Shown: in pieces, positions 36,833-45,027 of the stretch
Position numbering within the stretch: the stretch's first letter is position 1
How the letters are laid out: each line of letters starts with the position of its first letter
Source of the DNA: Pseudomonas corrugata
GTDB lineage: Bacteria; Pseudomonadota; Gammaproteobacteria; Pseudomonadales; Pseudomonadaceae
Direction of reading: 5' to 3'
DNA: 64,000 nucleotides
Assembly: GCF_001269905.1 (NCBI RefSeq)
Contig: NZ_LHVK01000025.1
Coordinates: forward strand, 62,001-126,000
The notes under the pieces: generated by a model
The model's database searches: none
What the model saw: only the letters and a program-made list of their open reading frames with translations
Told to the model about the DNA's origin: nothing
Position numbers and translations under genes: made by a program

Positions 36833-38533
36833 ATGAAGATCTCGAGACAAGCCTACGCCGACATGTTCGGCCCCACCGTCGGTGACAAGGTCCGCCTGGC
36901 CGATACCGAGCTGTGGATCGAAGTGGAAAAGGATTTCACCACCTACGGTGAAGAAGTGAAGTTTGGCGGCGGCAAGGTGATTCGCGACGGCATGGGCCAG
37001 GGCCAGCTGCTGGCCGCGGAGGTGGTGGACACGTTGATCACCAACGCGCTGATCATCGACCACTGGGGCATCGTCAAGGCCGACGTCGGCCTCAAGGACG
37101 GGCGCATCGCGGCCATCGGCAAGGCCGGCAACCCGGACATCCAGCCCGATGTGACCATCGCCATCGGCGCCAGCACCGAAGTGATTGCCGGCGAAGGCAT
37201 GATCCTCACGGCCGGCGGCGTCGACACCCACATCCACTTCATCTGCCCGCAGCAGATCGAAGAGGCCTTGATGAGCGGCGTCACCACCATGATCGGCGGC
37301 GGCACTGGCCCGGCGACCGGGACCAACGCCACCACCTGCACCTCCGGCCCATGGCACCTGGCGCGCATGCTCCAGGCCGCCGACGCTTTCCCGATGAACT
37401 TCGGCCTCACCGGCAAGGGTAACGCAAGCCTGCCGGAGCCATTGATCGAGCAGGTCAAGGCCGGTGCAATCGGCCTGAAGCTGCACGAAGACTGGGGCAC
37501 CACCCCGGCAGCCATCGACAACTGCCTGAACGTGGCCGACCAGTACGACGTGCAGGTGGCGATCCACACCGACACCCTCAACGAGTCCGGCTTCGTGGAA
37601 ACCACCCTGGGCGCCTTCAAGGGGCGCACCATCCACACCTACCACACCGAAGGCGCCGGCGGCGGTCATGCGCCGGACATCATCAAGGCCTGTGGTTTCC
37701 CTAACGTGTTGCCCAGCTCCACCAATCCGACACGACCGTTCACCCGCAACACCATCGACGAACACCTGGACATGCTGATGGTCTGTCACCACCTGGACCC
37801 GAGCATCGCCGAAGACGTGGCGTTCGCCGAAAGCCGTATCCGCCGCGAAACCATCGCCGCCGAAGACATCCTCCATGACCTCGGAGCGTTCTCGATGATC
37901 AGCTCCGACAGCCAGGCCATGGGCCGCGTCGGCGAAGTCATCCTCCGCACCTGGCAGACGGCGGACAAAATGAAGAAACAGCGTGGCGCCCTGCCCGGCG
38001 ACGGCGAAGGCAACGACAACTTCCGTATCAAGCGCTACATCGCCAAATACACCATCAACCCGGCGATCACCCATGGCATCAGCCATGAAGTGGGCTCAAT
38101 CGAGGTGGGCAAGTGGGCTGACCTAGTGCTGTGGCGCCCGGCGTTCTTCGGCGTCAAGCCGACGCTGATTCTTAAAGGCGGAGCGATTGCCGCGAGCCTG
38201 ATGGGCGACGCCAACGCCTCGATCCCGACACCGCAACCGGTGCACTACCGACCGATGTTCGCAAGCTTCGGCGGCTCGCGACATGCCACCAGCCTGACCT
38301 TCATCAGCCAGGCGGCCGCCGATGCCGGTCTGCCGGAACAGTTGGGCCTGAAGAAAAGAATCGCCGTGGTCAAGGGTTGCCGGAATGTGCAGAAAACCGA
38401 CCTGATCCACAACGACTACCTGCCGGACATCGACGTCGATCCACAGACCTATCAGGTCAAGGCCGACGGCGTGTTGCTGTGGTGCGAGCCGGCCGAGTCG
38501 CTGCCGATGGCGCAGCGGTATTTTCTGTTTTGA
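36833..38533 (+). CDS. ureC: Urease alpha (catalytic) subunit
   Basis: A 566-residue catalytic subunit that hydrolyses urea to ammonia and carbamate. All active-site residues are visible: nickel ligands His133 and His135 (THIHF), carbamylated Lys216 (GLKLHED), His245 (AIHTDT), His271 (YHTEG) and Asp359 (ISSDS), plus flap Cys318 and catalytic His319 (LMVCHHLD). Full length, so the enzyme should be active once UreD, UreE, UreF and UreG have loaded nickel. It is 133 bp beyond ureB. Confidence 0.98.
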   Translation: MKISRQAYADMFGPTVGDKVRLADTELWIEVEKDFTTYGEEVKFGGGKVIRDGMGQGQLLAAEVVDTLITNALIIDHWGIVKADVGLKDGRIAAIGKAGNPDIQPDVTIAIGASTEVIAGEGMILTAGGVDTHIHFICPQQIEEALMSGVTTMIGGGTGPATGTNATTCTSGPWHLARMLQAADAFPMNFGLTGKGNASLPEPLIEQVKAGAIGLKLHEDWGTTPAAIDNCLNVADQYDVQVAIHTDTLNESGFVETTLGAFKGRTIHTYHTEGAGGGHAPDIIKACGFPNVLPSSTNPTRPFTRNTIDEHLDMLMVCHHLDPSIAEDVAFAESRIRRETIAAEDILHDLGAFSMISSDSQAMGRVGEVILRTWQTADKMKKQRGALPGDGEGNDNFRIKRYIAKYTINPAITHGISHEVGSIEVGKWADLVLWRPAFFGVKPTLILKGGAIAASLMGDANASIPTPQPVHYRPMFASFGGSRHATSLTFISQAAADAGLPEQLGLKKRIAVVKGCRNVQKTDLIHNDYLPDIDVDPQTYQVKADGVLLWCEPAESLPMAQRYFLF

Positions 38534-38552
38534 TTGAGTGGCGAAGAAACTC

Positions 38553-38690
38553 CGTGGGAGCATAGCTTGCTCGCGATACAAGCAGCTCAACATCAGGGAA
38601 ACCGCGTTGTATTTATCGCGGGCAAGCCTTGCTCCCACACCAAGCCTTGCTCCAACACCAGGCCTTGCTCCCACACAAAGCCTGCTCCCT
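38553..38690. repeat. REPIN with extra tandem REP tails
   Basis: Cores CGTGGGAGCATAGCTTGCTC and GGCAAGCCTTGCTCCCACAC, after which AAGCCTTGCTCCAACACC and AGGCCTTGCTCCCACAC repeat the right half twice more, showing slippage-type expansion. Confidence 0.75.
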
Positions 38691-38707
38691 TCGCCCAATG
38701 AACTGCA

Positions 38708-39007
38708 TCACTCCACCAACCGCCCCAACCGCTGCTTGAGCATGCGGTTCTCGGTGCGCAGTTGCTGCACCTCCTCCAACAGATCCAACGCCAGGGCGAC
38801 GCCTTCCCATTCCAGCTCCAACTCGCGGCGCAGCTTGGCGGCACGACGGGCCAGGACCAGCTCGTAGTCGGTGAAACGCCAGTCCGTCGGGGCCGACCCG
38901 TGGGGTTCGAGGATGCCATGGGCGACGATTTCTATCACATGGACATCCTGCAACGCGGCGGCCTCGCAGAACTCCGTCAGGCTCAGTTCAATGATCGGGT
39001 TGCTCAT
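38708..39007 (-). CDS. cbpM: Chaperone modulator CbpM
   Basis: A 99-residue protein with a MerR-like N-terminal part (LSLTEFCEAAALQDVHVIEI) and a coiled-coil C-terminal helix (EEVQQLRTENRMLKQRLGRL). CbpM binds the J domain of CbpA and restrains its co-chaperone activity. GGGAGA lies about eight bases before the ATG at 39007. It follows cbpA by 52 bp in the same operon. Confidence 0.9.
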   Translation of the reverse strand: MSNPIIELSLTEFCEAAALQDVHVIEIVAHGILEPHGSAPTDWRFTDYELVLARRAAKLRRELELEWEGVALALDLLEEVQQLRTENRMLKQRLGRLVE

Positions 39008-39059
39008 GGTGTGCTTCTCCCAATACCTTGACAGGGCAGGGCTGGCAAAGGCCCCGCCG

Positions 39060-39998
39060 TCAGAAATTCTCCCGTGGATCAAACGCGGCTTTCTTCGCCA
39101 GCTCTGCCCACAAAGCCTTGACCGTTTCGTCGTTGGACTTGGGCATCACGGCCTTGAGCTGGATGAACAAGTAGCCGCGCTCACCGGCCTTGTTGCGCAG
39201 GCCATGACCCTTGGCACGCATGCGCTGGCCGTTCTGGCTGCCGGCCGGGACCTTGAGGTTGATCTTGCCGGTGAGGGTCGGGACGGCCACCTCGGTGCCC
39301 AGCGCCAACTCCCAGGGCGCCAGCGGCAGGGTGATGATCAGGTCCTGGCCTTCGACATCGAATTTGGGGTGCGGGGCAAAGCGAATGGTCAGGTACAAGT
39401 CGCCATTGGCCCCGCCACCAATACCCGGCGCGCCTTGGCCCTTGAGGCGGATCCGCTCGCCGTCGGTCACGCCTGACGGGATCTTCACGTTCAGGCTTTT
39501 GCTGGTGTTGCTGACGTGCTGGCCCGCCGCGTTGTACTGCGGCACCTGGAAGCTGACCTTTTTCGACTCATTCGACAGGGCTTCTTCCAGGAAAATCGGT
39601 AATTCCATTTCCACGTCCTGCCCCCGACGGCCGGCGCTGCGACCTGACTGTGCGCCCCCGAATCCTGGCCCGCGATTGCCGAAGATCGAACTGAAGAAGT
39701 CTGAAAAATCCCCGGTATCCTGCCCCCCGAAACCACCGCGGCTCTGCCAGCCCGGGGGGCCCTGGAACGGCTGGCCATGCTGGCCATATCGACGCAGATC
39801 GTCGTATTCGGCGCGTTTGTCGGCGCTTTTCAGCGCTTCATAGGCTTCGGAGACATCCTTGAATTTGGTCTCGGCGTCTTTTTCCTTGCTGACATCCGGG
39901 TGGTATTTGCGCGCGAGTTTGCGATAGGCAGCCTTGATCGTGCTGTCGTCAGCCGTTGGTTCCACACCCAGGATCTTGTAATAGTCTTTGAAGTCCAT
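39060..39998 (-). CDS. cbpA: DnaJ-like co-chaperone/curved DNA-binding protein CbpA
   Basis: A 312-residue class II J protein. The J domain (1-70) has the HPD motif in KYHPDVSKE. A Gly/Phe-rich linker (GFGGQDTGDFSDFFSS) and two beta-barrel substrate domains follow; there is no zinc finger. CbpA stimulates DnaK and also binds curved DNA. It forms an operon with cbpM and is divergent from a YegD-type Hsp70. Confidence 0.93.
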   Translation of the reverse strand: MDFKDYYKILGVEPTADDSTIKAAYRKLARKYHPDVSKEKDAETKFKDVSEAYEALKSADKRAEYDDLRRYGQHGQPFQGPPGWQSRGGFGGQDTGDFSDFFSSIFGNRGPGFGGAQSGRSAGRRGQDVEMELPIFLEEALSNESKKVSFQVPQYNAAGQHVSNTSKSLNVKIPSGVTDGERIRLKGQGAPGIGGGANGDLYLTIRFAPHPKFDVEGQDLIITLPLAPWELALGTEVAVPTLTGKINLKVPAGSQNGQRMRAKGHGLRNKAGERGYLFIQLKAVMPKSNDETVKALWAELAKKAAFDPRENF

Positions 39999-40292
39999 CT
40001 AAGCATCACCACCCGTTATCGATGTCGCACCACCGTCCACAGCATGCCCGGATCAGCGGGCACCGGGTTGATCCATCTCAAGATTGGGACCTGGCGGCGC
40101 TTCAGAAGTTTATCGGCAACCGGTGGCGGTTCTTGTGTCCGCCCTGTGGCTGCCAGTCTCATGCCGACAAGTTTGGGGGTCCAACGCTGTCTTTCAAGGC
40201 TGAGAGTGCGAATTAGCGGATAACCGGCCTTCGAATCCGCGCCGCACTGGCATACACTGCGCGGCCGTTTTTTCAACCGGAACCTGAAAGAC

Positions 40293-41567
40293 ATGAAAAA
40301 CGCATCCCCGGCCCGTGCCTGCGGCATCGACTTCGGCACGTCCAACTCCACCGTCGGCTGGCTGCGCCCCGGCATGGAAACGCTGATCGCGCTGGAGGAC
40401 GACAAGATCACCCTGCCCTCGGTGGTGTTTTTCAATCTGGAGGAACGCCGTCCGGTCTACGGCCGGCTGGCGCTGCATGAGTACCTGGAAGGCTACGAAG
40501 GCCGGCTGATGCGCTCGCTCAAGAGCCTGCTGGGTTCCAAGCTGATCAAACACGACACCAGCGTGCTGGGCACAGCGATGCCGTTCAAGGACTTGCTCGG
40601 CCTGTTCATCGGCCAGTTGAAAAAACGCGCCGAGGCCACCGCCGGTCGGGAGTTCGAGGAAGTGGTGCTGGGTCGCCCGGTGTTTTTCGTCGATGACGAT
40701 GAGCTGGCGGACCAGGAGGCCGAAAATACCTTGGTGGATGTGGCCCGCGCCATCGGCTTCAAGGAAGTCTCGTTCCAGTACGAACCCATCGCGGCGGCAT
40801 TCGATTATGAATCGACCATCGAAAAAGAAGAGCTGGTGCTGATCGTCGACATCGGCGGCGGTACGTCGGACTTCTCCCTGGTGCGCCTGTCCCCTGAACG
40901 CCGTACCCACGACAACCGCCACGCCGATATCCTCGCCACCGGCGGCGTGCACATCGGCGGGACCGACTTCGACAAGCAACTGAGCTTGCAGGGCCTGATG
41001 CCGCTGTTCGGCTATGGCAGCCGAATGAAAAGCGGCGCCTACATGCCCACCAGCCACCACATGAACCTGGCGACCTGGCACACCATCAACGCAGTGTATG
41101 CGCAGAAATCCACTCTGGCCCTGAACAGCATGCGCTACGACATCGAAGACACCGGCGGCATCGACCGGCTGTTCAAGTTGATCGAACAGCGCGCCGGGCA
41201 TTGGCTGGCGATGGAAGTGGAAGAAACCAAGATCCAGCTGACCCACGCCGACCAGCGCCATGTGGCCCTGGACCGGATCGAGCCGGGCTTGAGCGTGGAC
41301 CTGAGCCGGGCGCTGTTCGAATCGGCTATCGACGGCCTGTTGGAACGGGTTCGCGCCAGCGTCACGCAACTGCTCAATGACGCCAATGTCGGCGTCGATC
41401 AGGTGGACACGGTGTTCTTCACCGGCGGCTCCAGTGGCATCCCGGCCCTGCGCAACAGCGTCTCGGCCATGCTGCCCAAGGCGCGGCACGTGGAAGGGAA
41501 CATCTTCGGGAGCATCGGCAGCGGGTTGGCGATCGAGGCGATGAAGCGCTACGGGACCCAAGGCTGA
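40293..41567 (+). CDS. yegD: Hsp70-family protein, YegD type
   Basis: A 424-residue ATPase-only Hsp70 relative. Visible are the phosphate-1 loop GIDFGTSNSTVGWLRPG, phosphate-2 LIVDIGGGTSDFSLV and adenosine motif FFTGGSSGIPALRNSV. It ends right after the nucleotide-binding domain, so it lacks the peptide-binding domain of DnaK, as is usual for YegD. Substrate and role are unknown. Its divergent position beside cbpA/cbpM suggests a chaperone link, unproven. Confidence 0.9.
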   Translation: MKNASPARACGIDFGTSNSTVGWLRPGMETLIALEDDKITLPSVVFFNLEERRPVYGRLALHEYLEGYEGRLMRSLKSLLGSKLIKHDTSVLGTAMPFKDLLGLFIGQLKKRAEATAGREFEEVVLGRPVFFVDDDELADQEAENTLVDVARAIGFKEVSFQYEPIAAAFDYESTIEKEELVLIVDIGGGTSDFSLVRLSPERRTHDNRHADILATGGVHIGGTDFDKQLSLQGLMPLFGYGSRMKSGAYMPTSHHMNLATWHTINAVYAQKSTLALNSMRYDIEDTGGIDRLFKLIEQRAGHWLAMEVEETKIQLTHADQRHVALDRIEPGLSVDLSRALFESAIDGLLERVRASVTQLLNDANVGVDQVDTVFFTGGSSGIPALRNSVSAMLPKARHVEGNIFGSIGSGLAIEAMKRYGTQG

Positions 41568-41587
41568 GCAGCACAGCGGCGCGCCCT

Positions 41588-41670
41588 TCGCGAGCAAGCC
41601 CGCTCCCACAGTTGACCGGGTCTCTCAGGAGCAATGCGATCAAATGTGGGAGCGGGCTTGCTCGCGAAGG
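41588..41670. repeat. REPIN between convergent genes
   Basis: Cores TCGCGAGCAAGCCCGCTCCC and TGTGGGAGCGGGCTTGCTCG separated by about 35 bases; may act as bidirectional transcript end. Confidence 0.85.
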
Positions 41671-41699
41671 CGCCGGATCAGGCTACAAATCCGCCAGAA

Positions 41700-42713
41700 T
41701 CAAACCATCCCCAACTGCTTCAACTCGCTCTTGAGATATGCATAGTAAATCGGCCCCGCCACCACCCCCGGCAGGCCGAACGCCGCTTCGAACACCAGCA
41801 TCGCCATGAGCAGCTCCCAGGATTTGGCACTGATCTGTCCACCCACGATGCGGGCGTTGAGGAAGTATTCGAGCTTGTGGATCACGATCAGGTAACCCAG
41901 CGCCGCCACGGCAACCCAGACCGACAGTGACAGGCCGACGATGGTGATCAAGGTGTTGGACATCAGATTGCCGATGACCGGCAGCAACCCCAGCAGGAAG
42001 GTCATCACGATCAGGGTTTTGGTCAGCGGCAGCTTGATGCCGAACAACGGCAGCACCACTGCCAGGAAAATCCCGGTGAAAAAAGTGTTGAGCAGGGAAA
42101 TCTTGATCTGGGCAAAGACAATGTTGCGGAACGCCTTGACCAACAGGTTCAGGCGATCGAACAGTGCCGCGGCCAGGGGCTTGCGCTTGGTCAGGTCGGG
42201 GACGCGCTGCAAGGCAATGATCGCTCCCAGCACCATGCCGATCAGCAATGTCACGAACATGTGGGCCGCGTCCTTGCCCACCAATTGCAGGTCACTCAGG
42301 TGCTTGCCCATCCAGTCGCTGATTGCCACCCGGAACTCGGCGGCGCTGGCCGGCAGGTAGGCGTCGATGAAGGGTGGCAACTGTCCACGGGCGCGGTCGA
42401 CCACGGCCATGAACTTGTCCAGGGATGCACCGGGGTTTTCCACTTCATGCAGCAGGAAACTGATTGCGCCGGCGAAGATCAACGACAGGGCAGTCACCAC
42501 CAGGGTGCCCAGCAACGCCACCGCGAGCCAGCGGGCACGCCGGCCTTCGATCAACCGCTGCAATTGCGGGGTGAGCATGTTGACCAGCTCGAACACCAGC
42601 AGCCCGGCCATAAGGCTTGGCAACAGGCGCAGCGGCAACACCAGCAACAACCCACCAAAAATGATCACCCAACTGATCACCAACAACACATGACGCTGAG
42701 AAAACGTTGGCAT
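41700..42713 (-). CDS. AI-2E family transporter (YdiK/PerM type)
   Basis: A 337-residue inner-membrane protein of the AI-2E/UPF0118 family with about eight helices. A cytoplasmic/periplasmic domain lies near residues 100-200, and the conserved GLPGVVAGPIYYAYLKSEL is at the C-terminus. Members export various small solutes; few truly move AI-2. GAGG precedes the ATG. It stands alone, flanked by REPINs. Confidence 0.88.
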   Translation of the reverse strand: MPTFSQRHVLLVISWVIIFGGLLLVLPLRLLPSLMAGLLVFELVNMLTPQLQRLIEGRRARWLAVALLGTLVVTALSLIFAGAISFLLHEVENPGASLDKFMAVVDRARGQLPPFIDAYLPASAAEFRVAISDWMGKHLSDLQLVGKDAAHMFVTLLIGMVLGAIIALQRVPDLTKRKPLAAALFDRLNLLVKAFRNIVFAQIKISLLNTFFTGIFLAVVLPLFGIKLPLTKTLIVMTFLLGLLPVIGNLMSNTLITIVGLSLSVWVAVAALGYLIVIHKLEYFLNARIVGGQISAKSWELLMAMLVFEAAFGLPGVVAGPIYYAYLKSELKQLGMV

Positions 42714-42840
42714 ACAGCCTCAGAACAAAAACGGCGTGAAAGGATCGGCAGTCTGCCAGCCTTCCGCTGGCAGCACTAGGAATTGTATCGGCCGACGTTG
42801 GTCGGGGTTCAAGAGAGTTTTGCAGTGCCTGTGAGGGCCC

Positions 42841-42929
42841 TGTGGGAGCATGGCTTGCCCGCGACAGGGTCACCTCGGTCTCAACGTAAACCGAGGCGCC
42901 TGCATCGCGGGCAAGCCATGCTCCCACAG
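42841..42929. repeat. REPIN
   Basis: Cores TGTGGGAGCATGGCTTGCCC and GGGCAAGCCATGCTCCCACA, compensating changes in both halves (CATGGC/GCCATG). Confidence 0.87.
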
Positions 42930-42950
42930 AAACTCGCGACAGGCACTGCG

Positions 42951-43247
42951 TTACTTGTTCTTCAGGCAATTGCTCATGAACGCTTTACGCTCGTCGCCCT
43001 TGAGCGCCTTGGTGGTCGCGTCGGCGTTGCAGGTTTTCATGCGCTCCTGCGGCGTTCCTCCCCGTACTTCAGGCGGCTTGGTCTTCAGGCAGGTGCTCAT
43101 GAAGGCCTTGCGCTCATCGCCCTTGAGCGCCTTGGCGGTGGCATCGGCGTTGCAGGTGGTCATCCTGGTCTGTTGGGCCGTCGCAGCGAAGCCTTGGGAA
43201 CACAGCAGCAAACCGATCATCAACAAAGGGACACGCAGCATCATCAT
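42951..43247 (-). CDS. psiF: PsiF-repeat secreted protein
   Basis: A 98-residue protein: signal peptide (MMMLRVPLLMIGLLLCSQGFAA) then two near-identical PsiF repeats, MTTCNADATAKALKGDERKA FMSTCLK and MKTCNADATTKALKGDERKA FMSNCLK, each with two Cys likely disulfide-bonded. PsiF is a phosphate-starvation-inducible protein of unknown function in E. coli. I start at 43247 because GGAGAA precedes it. The two repeats are also very alike at DNA level, pointing to recent duplication. Confidence 0.88.
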   Translation of the reverse strand: MMMLRVPLLMIGLLLCSQGFAATAQQTRMTTCNADATAKALKGDERKAFMSTCLKTKPPEVRGGTPQERMKTCNADATTKALKGDERKAFMSNCLKNK

Positions 43248-43310
43248 GACGTCTTCTCCTGAATGCCGCACGAGCGTGACGGCGATGAATCCAGTGTAGA
43301 CAACGCAGCC

Positions 43311-44201
43311 CTATACACCCGCCGCTTTCAAGCGCTCTGCATGCTCGACAAACAACCGGATCGGCTCGGCTCCCTTGCCCACCAACCCCAGGGACTGGTT
43401 GACGATGTCGAAGTGGTCGAGTGGATAGTCATCGCCGATGACCGTACCCAGGTGCGAGCTGAAGCGTCCGACCATGCCGTCGCACTGCCCCGCCTCACGC
43501 ACGAATGTCCGGGCGAACAGGCGGCAACTGCGATTCGTGCCATCGAAGAGGTTGCGCCCCTTGTCCGTCTTGCCGGGTTGCAGGATCCCGGACCAGGAGT
43601 AATAACGCACGCCGTCGACTTCTTCAGCCCCCTGCCCGCCCCAGGTTTCAGGCAGCCCCTGTGGATAACGCTCATTGAAGTGCGCCACCCCGGCAGTGGT
43701 GAGGGATTCATGGGAAGCATGGAGGTCCACCGGCAGCTTCGGCCCGCGATAGCCGGTTTCGAGCAGGTTCATCACCGCGTTGATCAACCGCAGCACCGCG
43801 CTGAGCATGCGCCCCTTGGCACTGTTCGACGGATAGTGGGCCAGCAGGTAGTCGGCCAGTTCGGAACCGTGGTTGGGACCGGCCACCGACGTGACGGAGG
43901 CCACCAGGTCCGGGCGCCGGGCCGCCGCATAGCGGGCACTGAGGGCGCCCTGGCTGTGGCCGATCAGGTTGACCTTGGCCGCGCCGGTTTGCCGCAGGAC
44001 CTCCTCGATCCGCGCCAGCAATTGTTCGCCGCGCACCTCGGACGAATGCAGCGGCGAAACCTTCACCGCCACCACCACCGCACCACCGCGGCGCAACGCC
44101 GAAACGATCCCATACCAGTACGGATACAACACCAGGCGGATGAACCCGAGCATGCCAGGGACCAGCACCAGCGGGTAGCGAGTGGCGCAGCGTTGCGACA
44201 T
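43311..44201 (-). CDS. Lipase/esterase-like alpha/beta hydrolase
   Basis: A 296-residue protein similar to family I bacterial lipases. The nucleophile elbow is GHSQG (Ser83), and the DHFDIVNQ motif near residue 270 carries the probable catalytic His. The oxyanion-hole HG of secreted lipases is PG here (LVLVPGMLGF). No signal peptide exists and no earlier start is available, so the product should stay in the cytoplasm, unlike LipA. Substrate unknown. It is divergent from the ferritin-like gene. Confidence 0.82.
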   Translation of the reverse strand: MSQRCATRYPLVLVPGMLGFIRLVLYPYWYGIVSALRRGGAVVVAVKVSPLHSSEVRGEQLLARIEEVLRQTGAAKVNLIGHSQGALSARYAAARRPDLVASVTSVAGPNHGSELADYLLAHYPSNSAKGRMLSAVLRLINAVMNLLETGYRGPKLPVDLHASHESLTTAGVAHFNERYPQGLPETWGGQGAEEVDGVRYYSWSGILQPGKTDKGRNLFDGTNRSCRLFARTFVREAGQCDGMVGRFSSHLGTVIGDDYPLDHFDIVNQSLGLVGKGAEPIRLFVEHAERLKAAGV

Positions 44202-44389
44202 ATATGGACGTCCTTGTGATCGATGATGGGGTTGAAGAGCAGTCTAGGCGCGCTTCATGACGCCTGGTCGTCATTGTAGGGGCTGCACATCCCATAAAAC
44301 TTTTGCCTCGCTCATCACTCCCAACCTTGTAAGCGATCGCGCCTCGAGAGCGTGACGCCCCCAACCGGATCAGCCTCCAGGAGAACGAG

Positions 44390-44920
44390 ATGAGCGACAT
44401 GCACTTATCCGATGTGACGACCCTGCGCGAACGTGCGCGGCAGAACGTACAAAACGGCGCAGTGACCGAGGGCTACAATGCGGATCGACAGGAAATCGTG
44501 CGCCTGCTCAACGAAGCACTGGCCACCGAGCTGGTATGCGTGCTGCGCTACAAGCGCCATTACTTCATGGCCACCGGCCTCAAAGCCAGCGTGGCGGCCA
44601 GTGAGTTCCTCGAACATGCCAACCAGGAAGCCGAACATGCCGACAGACTGGCCGAGCGCATCGTGCAACTGGGCGGTGAGCCGGAGTTCAACCCCGACCT
44701 GTTGAGCCGCAACTCCCACGCCCAATACGTGGCAGGCGCCACCCTCAAGGAAATGGTCTACGAAGACCTGGTGGCCGAGCGGATAGCCATCGACAGCTAC
44801 CGGGAAATCATCCAGTACATTGGCGATAAAGACCCGACCACCCGACGCATCTTCGAGGACATCCTGGCCCAGGAAGAAGAGCACGCCGATGACATGGCCG
44901 ATATCCTGGCCGATTTGTAA
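44390..44920 (+). CDS. Ferritin-like (bacterioferritin/Dps-type) protein
   Basis: A 176-residue four-helix ferritin-like protein. Diiron ligands are visible in NEALATELVCVLRYKRHY, EHANQEAEHADRLAE, YEDLVAERIAIDSY and ILAQEEEHADDMAD. It should store iron or oxidise Fe(II); the bacterioferritin heme Met is not obvious. AGGAGA lies seven bases before the ATG. It is monocistronic, ending at a REPIN between convergent genes. Confidence 0.88.
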   Translation: MSDMHLSDVTTLRERARQNVQNGAVTEGYNADRQEIVRLLNEALATELVCVLRYKRHYFMATGLKASVAASEFLEHANQEAEHADRLAERIVQLGGEPEFNPDLLSRNSHAQYVAGATLKEMVYEDLVAERIAIDSYREIIQYIGDKDPTTRRIFEDILAQEEEHADDMADILADL

Positions 44921-44926
44921 GACCCC

Positions 44927-44998
44927 ATCGCGAGCAGGCTCGCTCCCACATTCGATAGGTGTACACCCTCAATGTGGGAGCGAGCCTGCTCGCGATGA
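44927..44998. repeat. REPIN between convergent genes
   Basis: Cores ATCGCGAGCAGGCTCGCTCC and TGTGGGAGCGAGCCTGCTCG with a 23-base spacer. Confidence 0.87.
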
Positions 44999-45027
44999 GG
45001 CCAGCCGCCTCACCGCAAATCCCCGAA

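Noticed and set aside
40022..40216. 64-codon plus-strand frame with several Cys between cbpA and the Hsp70 gene
   Set aside because: No ribosome-binding site and no recognisable domain; its Cys residues come from GC-rich sequence. The region more likely holds the divergent promoters.
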